A model generated the notes under the pieces. It was not told the origin of the DNA, ran no database searches, and worked only from the letters and a program-made list of their open reading frames with translations. Shown one piece after another: positions 26,142-33,506 of a stretch of DNA of 33,506 nucleotides; the stretch's first letter is position 1, and each line of letters begins with the position of its first letter. Source of the DNA: Psychrobacter namhaensis (GTDB lineage: Bacteria; Pseudomonadota; Gammaproteobacteria; Pseudomonadales; Moraxellaceae); contig NZ_JABASS010000020.1 of assembly GCF_016107545.1 (NCBI RefSeq), forward strand, positions 1 through 33,506. Reading direction: 5' to 3'. The translations under genes and the position numbers were made by a program.

Positions 26142-26369
26142 TTATCTGTTCTCTCTGTCAGTATGCTCTTTATAGATTAGCAATTCATCTTGACTGACAG
26201 CTGTTACTTTCTGGTATTCAAAAGATAGCGGTACTTGATTGGTTTGCGCCACTTGGGTCAAGAACAATTTAATCGCTTGAGACGGCGTTAGACCATAGCT
26301 TTCAAACACGGCAAAAGCATTTTCTTTTAGCTCTTGATCGAGCCTGATATTATAATTAGTTGTCGTCAT
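26142..26369 (-). CDS. RelB/DinJ-family antitoxin
   Basis: A 75-residue protein with an N-terminal ribbon-helix-helix (NYNIRLDQELKENAFAVFES) and the DinJ-like GLTPSQAIKLFLTQVAQTNQ helix. The acidic C-terminus would wrap the toxin. RelB/DinJ antitoxins normally precede a RelE or YafQ toxin, but here the downstream gene is BrnT-like, so the pair is mosaic. The promoter carries a TACAAATGG dyad suitable for autoregulation. The original toxin may have been replaced. Confidence 0.85.
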   Translation of the reverse strand: MTTTNYNIRLDQELKENAFAVFESYGLTPSQAIKLFLTQVAQTNQVPLSFEYQKVTAVSQDELLIYKEHTDRENR

Positions 26370-26374
26370 GGCAT

Positions 26375-26417
26375 TACAAATGGCTTATCTGTGTACATAT
26401 AATATAAACCATTTGTA
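26375..26417. promoter_or_regulatory. Operator dyad of the toxin-antitoxin operon
   Basis: TACAAATGG (26375-26383) and CCATTTGTA (26409-26417) are perfect 9-bp arms around the presumed promoter of the RelB/DinJ-like gene. Ribbon-helix-helix antitoxins bind such dyads. Confidence 0.65.
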
Positions 26418-26452
26418 TAGACAGTACCAGATTAATCACTCTTTTTTCTTTG

Positions 26453-27409
26453 CTATGATTTTTGCTTAGGGAACGTATAACCTACCGCCAGCAAATGCTT
26501 TTTATGGGTCTTTAAAAAAGCTTCATCTCTTAATTGAGTGTGTAACCAGCTGATCACTTCTTGGGTACTTTTTCCTGAAGGCGCATAGCTACCAAATGGG
26601 GCATAGTTAGCCAATAGAGGCGCAAAACGGTCGATCTGTTTGACTGTTAAGGATGGTATATCTCTATTCTCATTATTCTGATTTAAGTCCTCCAGACTTT
26701 TTTTCTTGGTGGGCTTAGCTTTTACATTAAATTTTAGTCCTGTGACGGTACGACCACGTTTGACGTTTTCATAGGTGATTTTAATATCTGACTTTTCTGT
26801 TATTTCTTCAACGCTTGGGTTGATGACTCGACTTTTTAGGTTGTTAATACGTTCGTAAGATTTAGAAAGAGCTAGCTCCTCTCTAATTTCTTCAAGTGAC
26901 ATTGTCCACGAGCTCATTGCCTCATGTTTTTTGGCCAGATGGTATATATCTATTGAATATTCACCCTTCAGTTTAAGTACATCTTCTTTTTTATATTTAG
27001 TGAATGGATTATTTTCATCAAAAACCTTCAACATCAGTAGCACTTCATCTGTAAAACATAGAGACACATAGCCATCTTCATATATTGATCTGATGACCCA
27101 CTGTACATTGACACGGCTACCGCGTTCATTTCTATAGCTAAAAAATCGCCTCATCATCGTTTCACTAGCATCTTTTAATTGAGTATAAGCAGAATCCACT
27201 TGAATGTTGCAAGCCTCTGCAAATGCTTTCGCGGTTATCTCTATAGTGTCTTTTTCAGTGGCATCTATCAAACGCACTACTGAACTAGCAAGCAACAGCA
27301 ACCGTTTTTCATCAAGTGTCATTTCATAAAACGCTTGTAGAATACGATTTTGCATAACAACCCAATTTGCAGGGTATTTCTTCTCATATAAACCAACTTG
27401 GTTAGTCAT
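26453..27409 (-). CDS. repB: Plasmid replication initiator, Rep_3 superfamily
   Basis: A 318-residue initiator with two winged-helix domains. NWVVMQNRILQAFYEMTLDE with KRLLLLASSVVR opens the first, and LKGEYSIDIYHLAKKHEA with NLKSRVINPSVEEITEKSDI belongs to the second, the iteron-binding region. This is the RepB/RepM type found on many Moraxellaceae plasmids. AAGGCG precedes the ATG. Five iterons lie directly upstream (27435-27531), so binding there would start replication and, at high dose, handcuff origins. The C-terminal 90 residues are more variable and include a basic KAKPTKKKSL tract. Confidence 0.93.
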   Translation of the reverse strand: MTNQVGLYEKKYPANWVVMQNRILQAFYEMTLDEKRLLLLASSVVRLIDATEKDTIEITAKAFAEACNIQVDSAYTQLKDASETMMRRFFSYRNERGSRVNVQWVIRSIYEDGYVSLCFTDEVLLMLKVFDENNPFTKYKKEDVLKLKGEYSIDIYHLAKKHEAMSSWTMSLEEIREELALSKSYERINNLKSRVINPSVEEITEKSDIKITYENVKRGRTVTGLKFNVKAKPTKKKSLEDLNQNNENRDIPSLTVKQIDRFAPLLANYAPFGSYAPSGKSTQEVISWLHTQLRDEAFLKTHKKHLLAVGYTFPKQKS

Positions 27410-27434
27410 ATCTACGCCTTAATACTCAAATCTA

Positions 27435-27540
27435 TCTAATTGTAGCATAATACCTGCTGATTGTAGCTTTTAACCTAGCTGATTGTAGCTTTTAACCTAG
27501 CTGATTGTAGCATTAACCTAGCTGATTGTAGCTTTATAGA
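27435..27540. repeat. Replication iterons (oriV)
   Basis: GCTGATTGTAG occurs at 27456, 27478, 27500 and 27521, each followed by a near-constant CTTTTAACCTA tail; a degenerate copy starts at 27435. Spacing is 22 bp, twice 21 bp, so sites lie on one helix face. They are next to the repB start and are the expected binding sites of the initiator. A lone ACTCAAAT, the unit of the partition array, lies at 27424-27431. Confidence 0.9.
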
Positions 27541-27736
27541 TCTTGAAGCCCTTAACTGGTAAGGTCTGAGAGCTTCCTAAAAGTCTTTAAAAATCTTTAA
27601 AAGTAAAAAATATGTTTTTATATTAAATAATAGGAAAAAAGCTCAAGAACTGACGGATTTGAGATGATAATATGAGCGACCAATCACTTATAGAACTGTT
27701 CAGTAGCTCAAAACGCTATGGTCAATTTACTCGGTA
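27541..27736. other. AT-rich origin region
   Basis: Gene-free, with a run of A/T between about 27575 and 27650 (repeats of TCTTTAAAA and a T/A-rich tract). Position next to the iterons suits the DNA unwinding element. I see no perfect DnaA box. Confidence 0.55.
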
Positions 27737-27907
27737 TCAATCTTTATTCTCATAGTTCGGATTAAGCTTTGATCTTTGAAAATCTTCAAAAGCACGGTCA
27801 AAGATATTTTGAATGTCTTCATCTGTCATTCTGGCCAACGCTGTTTTCATACTCTCAGTATCAGTCTCATTTTTTGTAGATAACTTGTCTTCATTTTCAA
27901 TAGTCAT
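27737..27907 (-). CDS. Small acidic hypothetical protein
   Basis: A 56-residue product starting MTIENEDKLSTKNETDTESM and ending FQRSKLNPNYENKD. I choose 27907 because GAGGTG stands 6 bases upstream; an ATG at 27928 would overlap that site. It is hydrophilic, probably helical in DEDIQNIFDRAFEDF, and has no motif I recognise. It sits between oriV and the mobilization genes. Confidence 0.55.
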   Translation of the reverse strand: MTIENEDKLSTKNETDTESMKTALARMTDEDIQNIFDRAFEDFQRSKLNPNYENKD

Positions 27908-28035
27908 TATCGACACCTCTGTAAACACATCTTAAAGCATTGCTAAAACGCATAAAAAATACTCTTATATGCGTTCTACGCTCTGTTCGATACGATGGTA
28001 GCTAAAGCTATTTTAAAACGCTTAAAACAGCTAAA

Positions 28036-28072
28036 AATCGTCTTCTAGCATTTCGCTAATTAGAAGACGATT
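28036..28072 (-). terminator. Hairpin downstream of the 113-residue protein gene
   Basis: AATCGTCTTCTA (28036-28047) and TAGAAGACGATT (28061-28072) form a perfect 12-bp stem with a 13-base loop. On the minus strand TTTTAG follows. It lies 40 bases beyond the gene at 28112-28453. Confidence 0.75.
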
Positions 28073-28111
28073 CAGTTGTACTGATGAATAGGCTATTGCT
28101 AACAGTAACAG

Positions 28112-28453
28112 TTATTGAGCTGCTGAATCGTCATCAAACAATGAACCGTACTCACTATCTTGATTGTCTTCATGTGAAGTAAAACTGCTTGATACCATCT
28201 TAGCCTCACCTTGCATCTTATGAGCAATTGACTTTAAAAACTCACGGTGCTTTTTCAAACGGACATATTTTTCATTATCGTGTGCATCTAAAAAAATAGC
28301 TTGCAGTTCATGATTGTCATCATCGTCTAATGCGTTGGCCAACCACTCCCCCAATATTTTATGTGCTTCAAGCCTGTCCTGATCAATCTCTTTTTTAAGA
28401 GCCTGTAATTGCTTAATCTTATTTGCAAATAAATCATCTGATATTACTGACAT
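28112..28453 (-). CDS. Putative mobilization accessory protein
   Basis: A 113-residue charged, largely helical protein (DLFANKIKQLQALKKEIDQD ... YVRLKKHREFLKSIAHKM) with an acidic tail (EDNQDSEYGSLFDDDSAAQ). It is divergent from the relaxase gene across the probable oriT, which is where MobC-like or TraD-like small accessory genes usually sit on MobA/MobL plasmids. GAGG precedes the ATG. I do not recognise a domain; the role is inferred from position. Confidence 0.6.
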   Translation of the reverse strand: MSVISDDLFANKIKQLQALKKEIDQDRLEAHKILGEWLANALDDDDNHELQAIFLDAHDNEKYVRLKKHREFLKSIAHKMQGEAKMVSSSFTSHEDNQDSEYGSLFDDDSAAQ

Positions 28454-28524
28454 TACCTCATCCTTTTTTTAGCCAACTATGATAGAGTTGATCCTAGCAG
28501 TACATATACAGGTATGCAAGGTAG

Positions 28525-28673
28525 TAAAATACACAAGACCACTTCGTTTCGTGGGCGCAGTAGTATTTTAACCCTCTGTTAAGAGCGAACTTAGGAGTTT
28601 ATGTAAAAAAGGCCCACAAGGGGCGCTATTTTTTTTACATAAACTCCGTCGTCCGGCAGGGGGCGAACCCCCT
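28525..28673. other. Probable origin of transfer (oriT) with three inverted repeats
   Basis: Three nested or successive structures precede the relaxase gene. TAAAATAC/GTATTTTA (28525-28532, 28563-28570) encloses CCAC/GTGG. A perfect 17-bp pair, GGAGTTTATGTAAAAAA (28594-28610) and its complement (28631-28647), encloses an 20-base G/C-rich loop containing GGGGCGC. AGGGGG-CGAA-CCCCCT follows at 28658-28673. The complement of the loop contains AGCGCCCCTTG, faintly like the GCGCCCT of MobQ nick regions. The nick position is a guess. Confidence 0.65.
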
Positions 28674-28716
28674 ACAACCCCCAAAAAATCATCACTCAAT
28701 ATTGGGTTTTTTTGCT

Positions 28717-31353
28717 ATGAATAATAAAGGTTTTCATCTGTCGGTTAGCGCCGTTAGTAAGGCGAAAAATCATAGCGTGGTGGCAAAGTCGGCTTATAAT
28801 TCTGGCTCAAAACTGGTTGATGGGCAGTCAGGAGTCGTCCACGATTATACCAGTAAAGCTAAAGATAAAATCTTAAACTTAGTGGACAGTGATGGCACTA
28901 AATATACGCAAGTTATTGAGAAAAATGTGGTGCATATGGCGTTGATAACGCCAACTCTTGCTGGGGATCTAGCAGTGACACGTGAGGGTTTTTGGAATGA
29001 TATCGAACGCATTGAGACTCGTAAAAACGCGCAATTGGGTACTGAGATTGATGTGATGTTTCCTGATGGGATCACCGCTGATCAGCGTATAGTTCTGGCC
29101 GAGCGCTACGCTCAAACCTTATCTGATCGTTATAACGTGCTTGTCGATGTGGCCATTCATCGGCCCCACAGTCACGAGAAACATGTGGGGGAGGTTGAAG
29201 TGGTTGAGCTGACCAGTCGTAATTTTCATGCCCATATTTTACTCTCAAGCCGTGAGATAGTAGCGGATGTTGAGGGTTATGCTTTATCAGCACGCAAGAA
29301 TTGGCTGCAGTGGTCAACGGAGGAGCGTTTATCTAAGGGGTTAAACGGGCGCGGCGATGAGCTTAAATATCAACGCACCCTTTGGGCGGATATGGCCAAT
29401 AAGCTACTGCCTGAGAATAAAACCATTAGTGAGAAATCCTACCGTGAGCTGGGCATCAGTCTTTTACCAAAAATGAAACTGGGCAAGTCATTGTATAAGG
29501 ATATTCTCAAAGGCAATCGTTCAGTGATTCATGAGTACAACGAGACGATTGATGAGATCAATGCTTACATTGAAAAAAATGGTCTGGTAATTGAGTATGA
29601 CGACAAGGGACGTATTGACCTAGAAAGCAATGAGCAAGAGGTTAACGGCGTCACAGTACATTATAAAAAGCGTAAGCCCTTTGCGCGAATTGAGCTCAGT
29701 AATATCCGCTTTGTAGATCCTGCCGCTGAACTTGAACCCGCTATCCCTAAAAATAACAGTCAGACGCATAGTGATGTGGCCAATGATCACGCACTTGATG
29801 AGCTTTTAGCAATTTCAGCCGACTTTGTGAGTCAAAAAAAGATGGTACGCAGCGCCTTATTTTCAACCATTGATGCGCTGTATGAAGAGTTAGCGCTTCA
29901 GTCTAAACAGATTATTACCATTGATAAAAACATTAAGAGTACCCAGCGGTTCACCAAGGAGGTGGGACAGGATTTTAGCGAGCCCCGCCAAAAAATGATT
30001 GAGCTTGCCCGGAAAATACATACGAAAGAGCAAAGCGAGGCACTAAAGACGGCTTTAGCGTCGGTTGATCAGTTTAGACAAGATGACACCCTACAAACAG
30101 GCCGCGCTGTTAGCCGCCTTGAAGAGCAGCTGTCACAGATTGATAAAACGGTGCTGAACAATAAAGCGGTTTTAAAAAATCTTATTCCCCTTAACAATCG
30201 AGTTATTGATGATCATAAGGCGCTAAAGGCCACCTTAAAACCGTTTGCCGCAACGCTGAATAAGCTGGCTACTGACTTTAAAGCGCTTGATGAGATTGAT
30301 ATTGAAAAAACTGAGCTGCAGCGGCACTGGCGGGAGACGTTTGAGGATTTGCAGGCGATCGAGATAACGAGCAACCTTGACACCTATCATAAGTTCGCGG
30401 CACTGGCAGATCTTGATGTTGAGCGTTTTAAAGCGCTTGAGCAAGAGCGTGAGGCGCTGCGTGCTCTTAAAGCGGTAGAGATAGATGATACCGCTGAGGC
30501 ACGTTTGAAGATGCTTGTATCTGATGTAAAGACATTTAAAACCGCCAATAATGAAGACATCAAACAATTAAAGCTGCAAATCAATACCAGTCAAAAAACC
30601 TATCAGCGCCTATCGCCGTTTTATGAGCAGCGTATTGCCCTTCTTGATCAAAGTGAAGCGGTGATTGTGCAAGATGATGACTTATACGATGAGATTACCC
30701 GTACCAAGACCACTCAATTGAACGCAGATCGGCTTGATGACTGGCGCAACCGTACGATGAGGCTTCAGTACCAGCTCAACAAAGCACATGAGCAAGCAGA
30801 GCTTAAGAAAAAGGCTGAGCGTGCACGAGAGGAAGCAGAGAAGCGGCGGCAAGAAAAACAACAAAAAGAGCAAGATGCTACTGCCCTTGCGCGTACCCGA
30901 CAGGCAGAAGTCAAGGCGTATCAGAGCAGGTTTGATAATATGCTGGTACGGGTTAAAGACCGTATTGATAAGATCGACTTTAAAGCGATTGATACTACTG
31001 CCACTGTGATAGAGGTGGCTGAAAAGTTAGCTGCTGAGGCCCTCGTTTTAAAAACGCTTCAGCATACTGATAACGTCACCGCGTTGCAAAAGCGTTTGCG
31101 AGACACGGATGCAGAACGGGTGACGATAGACAGAGATACATCGGTACAGACACTATTACAAGCGCTCGGCACGCTTCCTAGCGACCGTCATAAAATTGAT
31201 ACTATAAACGCGCTTAATGAGCGTTTTGAGCAGGTTCCTGACATCCGCGTGGGCACGCAAAATTTAGCGCAAATCTTGGCCGCACAAGTGCTGGATATAG
31301 ACAAGGCTATTCAAGAAAAAGCGCGCCATTACTCGTCACCACGCCCATTTTAG
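28717..31353 (+). CDS. mobA: MobA/MobL-family conjugative relaxase
   Basis: An 878-residue DNA-nicking protein. The N-terminus FHLSVSAVSKAKNHSVVAKS followed by AYNSGSKL is the MobA/MobL start, and the metal-binding histidine motif is seen in VDVAIHRPHSH ... NFHAHILLSSRE (about residues 145-185). About 550 residues of charged coiled coil follow, with KKKAERAREEAEKRRQEKQQ near 700-720. No helicase or primase domain is evident. I start at ATG 28717 because it gives the family N-terminus; TTG 28702 is also open. It lacks a good ribosome binding site. No coupling protein or type IV secretion genes are present, so transfer needs a helper. Confidence 0.92.
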   Translation: MNNKGFHLSVSAVSKAKNHSVVAKSAYNSGSKLVDGQSGVVHDYTSKAKDKILNLVDSDGTKYTQVIEKNVVHMALITPTLAGDLAVTREGFWNDIERIETRKNAQLGTEIDVMFPDGITADQRIVLAERYAQTLSDRYNVLVDVAIHRPHSHEKHVGEVEVVELTSRNFHAHILLSSREIVADVEGYALSARKNWLQWSTEERLSKGLNGRGDELKYQRTLWADMANKLLPENKTISEKSYRELGISLLPKMKLGKSLYKDILKGNRSVIHEYNETIDEINAYIEKNGLVIEYDDKGRIDLESNEQEVNGVTVHYKKRKPFARIELSNIRFVDPAAELEPAIPKNNSQTHSDVANDHALDELLAISADFVSQKKMVRSALFSTIDALYEELALQSKQIITIDKNIKSTQRFTKEVGQDFSEPRQKMIELARKIHTKEQSEALKTALASVDQFRQDDTLQTGRAVSRLEEQLSQIDKTVLNNKAVLKNLIPLNNRVIDDHKALKATLKPFAATLNKLATDFKALDEIDIEKTELQRHWRETFEDLQAIEITSNLDTYHKFAALADLDVERFKALEQEREALRALKAVEIDDTAEARLKMLVSDVKTFKTANNEDIKQLKLQINTSQKTYQRLSPFYEQRIALLDQSEAVIVQDDDLYDEITRTKTTQLNADRLDDWRNRTMRLQYQLNKAHEQAELKKKAERAREEAEKRRQEKQQKEQDATALARTRQAEVKAYQSRFDNMLVRVKDRIDKIDFKAIDTTATVIEVAEKLAAEALVLKTLQHTDNVTALQKRLRDTDAERVTIDRDTSVQTLLQALGTLPSDRHKIDTINALNERFEQVPDIRVGTQNLAQILAAQVLDIDKAIQEKARHYSSPRPF

Positions 31354-31383
31354 TTGTGATGATTACAATAATGAGTACTTACT

Positions 31384-32340
31384 ATGAATAAAAATGACCG
31401 CACTGAGCAAGACATACACGATCAACTTGTTAACCTAGTGACTTCATTGACTCCGGTCATTGGGGCCTTGCGTGAGCTGATTAAGCGAGCCGATGATGCG
31501 GTAGCGAGGCGGCTTGAGCGTTCGCTTAGCGGTATTGATAGCAAGGTGAATGAGGTGTCTTCTGCCATTGAAGAATTAGGTAGTAGCGCAAGCACGACTT
31601 CGCAGGCATTGAGTCAGTATCAAGAACTCGTGTTAAAGCAGCTACAAGCGGCAGTGACTGCTTTTACTGACAATGATATGCCGCGTCGTTATGATGACAA
31701 AATAGCAGGCATCATCACCGATATGAAACAGCAGATTGATACGGCTGTAGAGTCGGTCGTCACTGCTAAAAACGACAGCATAGAGGTACAAGTGAGTACC
31801 ATGCAAGCGGTGGCTGACAAGCTTGGCGCAGGCGCTGACAATCTAGCCCTATTCACCAATCAGTACCAAGCTGGTCATAAGCAGATTATTGAAGATATTG
31901 AGACCTTTGAGACCACCACCAAAACGCGGATTGAACAGGTTGAGGGTAGAGCTAGTAAAGACTTGGACAAAATTCATAAGTCCATTGAGACTATGAGTAT
32001 TAAAAGGATTGCAGCCGCTGTCGCAGCGGGTACGATGGCTGTGATAATAAGTTTGGTGGCCCTGGTATTTTGGTATGTGCCAAGCTTTGATGAGATTGCA
32101 GAGATGAGATACCAGCAAGCAGAGCTACAGCGCGGCATCGATGAGCTTGAAACGGGGTGGAAGCAGGCATTTGATAACGCTCAAAGTCAGCAGATTATTT
32201 TGGCTTGTGATGTTAATGAAGCGCAGCCTGATGCAATCAGCTGGTGCGTTAGAGCAGACAGTAAAAGTGTTTTGAGAGATGAGAGAGGCTTTGTTTATTA
32301 TAAAATAGCTGGGGTGCCGCGTGCAGAGCCGACTGAGTAA
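31384..32340 (+). CDS. Membrane-anchored coiled-coil protein, mobilization accessory
   Basis: A 318-residue protein, 30 bases after the relaxase, so probably co-transcribed. The first 205 residues are helical and polar, with MCP-like heptads (LSGIDSKVNEVSSAIEELGS). One strong transmembrane segment lies at about 208-230 (IAAAVAAGTMAVIISLVALV), and a C-terminal domain of about 80 residues has two cysteines (LACDVNEAQP, ISWCVRAD). MbeB/MobB-like accessory proteins of mobilizable plasmids also combine coiled coil and membrane anchor. I do not recognise the family with confidence. Confidence 0.65.
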   Translation: MNKNDRTEQDIHDQLVNLVTSLTPVIGALRELIKRADDAVARRLERSLSGIDSKVNEVSSAIEELGSSASTTSQALSQYQELVLKQLQAAVTAFTDNDMPRRYDDKIAGIITDMKQQIDTAVESVVTAKNDSIEVQVSTMQAVADKLGAGADNLALFTNQYQAGHKQIIEDIETFETTTKTRIEQVEGRASKDLDKIHKSIETMSIKRIAAAVAAGTMAVIISLVALVFWYVPSFDEIAEMRYQQAELQRGIDELETGWKQAFDNAQSQQIILACDVNEAQPDAISWCVRADSKSVLRDERGFVYYKIAGVPRAEPTE

Positions 32341-32443
32341 AGGCATATGGTAATAGTAAGCCATATTGCCCAAAAGTGCGTCTTCTGAGACATATAAGAC
32401 TGAAAAAAGCTTGTTTGATTGTCGTTATCTTTGTCTATATCAA

Positions 32444-32474
32444 AAAGCCAGATAATGACACTTTATCTGGCTTT
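32444..32474. terminator. Bidirectional terminator
   Basis: AAAGCCAGATAA (32444-32455) and TTATCTGGCTTT (32463-32474) form a perfect 12-bp stem with a 7-base loop. It separates the convergent genes ending at 32340 (plus) and 32528 (minus), with T-rich sequence on the minus-strand exit. Confidence 0.85.
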
Positions 32475-32527
32475 AAGGGTTATTGTTTCTTGTTAAACAA
32501 GTTGTCTGTAAATATAAGCTAAAGCCA

Positions 32528-32803
32528 TTACGCTGCTTGGTCAGTGTGAGCTGTGACCAACTCTATAAAAGCAGTTTCAAGGGTGCTTAACGCATGATCG
32601 TCAACGATAAGACCGTCATCTAGCTGTCGTTGCACCCAGACATAAACCGCTTCATCATTATAAAGAATGGGGTCAACACCAAGTAGGGTTGCCAGCTGTA
32701 CGCCTTGCTGTATTTGTAAGCTTAATAACAGCTGAGAGGCTAACGTTTTAGTCTGTTCACTAAACCATGTGCAGCTATTGAGCCGAGATAGATTGTTATT
32801 CAT
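32528..32803 (-). CDS. Hypothetical protein of plasmid backbone
   Basis: A 91-residue product from ATG at 32803, chosen because AGGAG lies 7 bases upstream; an earlier in-frame ATG (32833) has no such site. The sequence (NNNLSRLNSCTWFSEQTKTL ... LATLLGVDPILYNDEAVYVW) is soluble and helical, with no motif I can name. It faces away from the XRE regulator's downstream side and may be a small regulator or stability protein. Confidence 0.55.
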   Translation of the reverse strand: MNNNLSRLNSCTWFSEQTKTLASQLLLSLQIQQGVQLATLLGVDPILYNDEAVYVWVQRQLDDGLIVDDHALSTLETAFIELVTAHTDQAA

Positions 32804-32958
32804 TGGTATTCTCCTATAGACCATTATATACATATAATAAATAAAATGACTTACTACAGGTCAAATTATACCTATATTTTAATCTATTGCAAGAGAAAAT
32901 AACCTTCTGTAGGTCTTTTTATTCGTTTAAAGACAATCACAGCTCATGACAACGTTAT

Positions 32959-33183
32959 TTATGCTGGTGACTCACTGCTGTCCTCATTTATGATTTCGTA
33001 TAAATCACCAACATTGATTCTAAGATAAGTACATAAAGACTCGATGACATCTAGATCAACGCGGGTGGCTTCTTCATGATACATGCGAGTAATGGTGCCA
33101 CGATTGATGCCAGTATCTCTTGAGATATCGGCAATTTTAAGGCGTCTTTCACCCATGATGGTCGATAAGTGACACTTCACCAT
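32959..33183 (-). CDS. Cro/XRE-family transcriptional regulator
   Basis: A 74-residue protein that is almost entirely a helix-turn-helix: IMGERRLKIADISRDTGINR followed by GTITRMYHEEATRVDLDVIE and LCTYLRINVGDLYEI. This is the YozG-like compact XRE form. I start at 33183 because GAGGG lies 7 bases upstream; a Met 6 codons earlier (33201) overlaps that site. Upstream is a 40-base inverted repeat (33237-33276) that could be its own operator. It is the last gene before the partition array, so it may regulate backbone genes. Confidence 0.82.
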   Translation of the reverse strand: MVKCHLSTIMGERRLKIADISRDTGINRGTITRMYHEEATRVDLDVIESLCTYLRINVGDLYEIINEDSSESPA

Positions 33184-33236
33184 AGTGGTTCCCTCATTCA
33201 TATTAGTGGTTTTTGATTGGTGAGCGGATTATAACG

Positions 33237-33276
33237 AATATGAGCGGCTAAAGTATTGCTTTTAGTAGCTCATATT
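33237..33276. promoter_or_regulatory. Inverted repeat upstream of the XRE regulator
   Basis: AATATGAGC (33237-33245) and GCTCATATT (33268-33276) form outer arms, with CTAAA and TTTAG pairing inside. It is 54 bases or more upstream of the regulator start, a plausible autoregulatory site or a terminator of unseen transcripts. Confidence 0.5.
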
Positions 33277-33454
33277 GATACTTGATAGCTACACTTTATA
33301 TGTTAGCAGTCAGTTTACTGGGGCATCTCAGTCTTTGACAAATTTATGCAGTTTTATGAATATTATTCACATAGAAATTCAGTCGATATCAAAGATATAG
33401 TTATTTTTTAAAAATGTTGCTATTCATCTAACTATTGAGTAAAGTCTTAATAAT

Positions 33455-33506
33455 ACTCAAATACTCAAATACTCAAATACTCAAATACTCAAATACTCAA
33501 ATACTC
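33455..33506 (+). repeat. 8-bp tandem array at the window end
   Basis: Six copies of ACTCAAAT plus ACTC, identical over 52 bases to the window start. If the molecule is circular these are one array, cut by the assembly. Direct joining would put the units out of phase by 4 bases, so the true array must be shorter (overlap) or longer (collapsed) than the sum. Confidence 0.9.

Overview
The window looks like a complete or nearly complete mobilizable plasmid from a Moraxellaceae bacterium, most likely Psychrobacter. I infer this from the moderate-to-low G+C, the Rep_3 (RepB/RepM-like) initiator with iterons, the KfrA-like protein, the MobA/MobL relaxase and the general look of the proteins. No taxonomic search was possible. 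The first and last 52 bases are identical: six copies of the 8-bp unit ACTCAAAT plus ACTC. This fits a circle cut inside a tandem array, and the true number of units is unknown.

Layout. (1) 1-8.5 kb: the array leads into a ParA ATPase and a small ribbon-helix-helix partner. An orphan C-terminal piece of a type I restriction subunit (HsdR) follows, then a 1027-residue PHP-domain plus SMC/ABC-like ATPase (TrlF type), a serine recombinase, a class II Fic protein and a decayed second serine recombinase. A second copy of the 8-bp array sits in opposite orientation at the 3' end of that decayed gene, so the arrays form inverted repeats around a 7.8-kb block. (2) 8.9-23 kb: a metal and envelope cargo region. 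A CadR/PbrR-type MerR regulator faces a Cd/Zn/Pb P-type ATPase across a MerR-type promoter. Downstream on the ATPase strand lie ccmF, ccmG, ccmH and ccmI (the heme-ligation half of cytochrome c maturation) and lspA. Also present are a CHAP-domain secreted protein, a DUF411 metal-binding lipoprotein, lnt, a CDF metal exporter and a DUF3817 membrane protein. (3) 23-24.4 kb: IS3-family and recombinase debris, then about 750 bp of strongly structured DNA with no gene. (4) 24.4-33.5 kb: plasmid backbone. It has kfrA, a mosaic toxin-antitoxin locus (RelB/DinJ-like antitoxin, frameshifted BrnT, short BrnA), repB with 22-bp iterons, a probable oriT, the relaxase, a membrane accessory protein and a Cro/XRE regulator.

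How the parts may work together. Backbone genes provide replication, partition and mobilization. The left cargo looks like a defence or stress block. The central cargo couples metal efflux (CadA, CDF) to a spare heme-ligation module and a spare lipoprotein-maturation pair (LspA, Lnt), with one obvious lipoprotein client (DUF411) nearby. Extra copies of metal-sensitive envelope assembly machines beside metal exporters is the most interesting hypothesis here, but it is inference.
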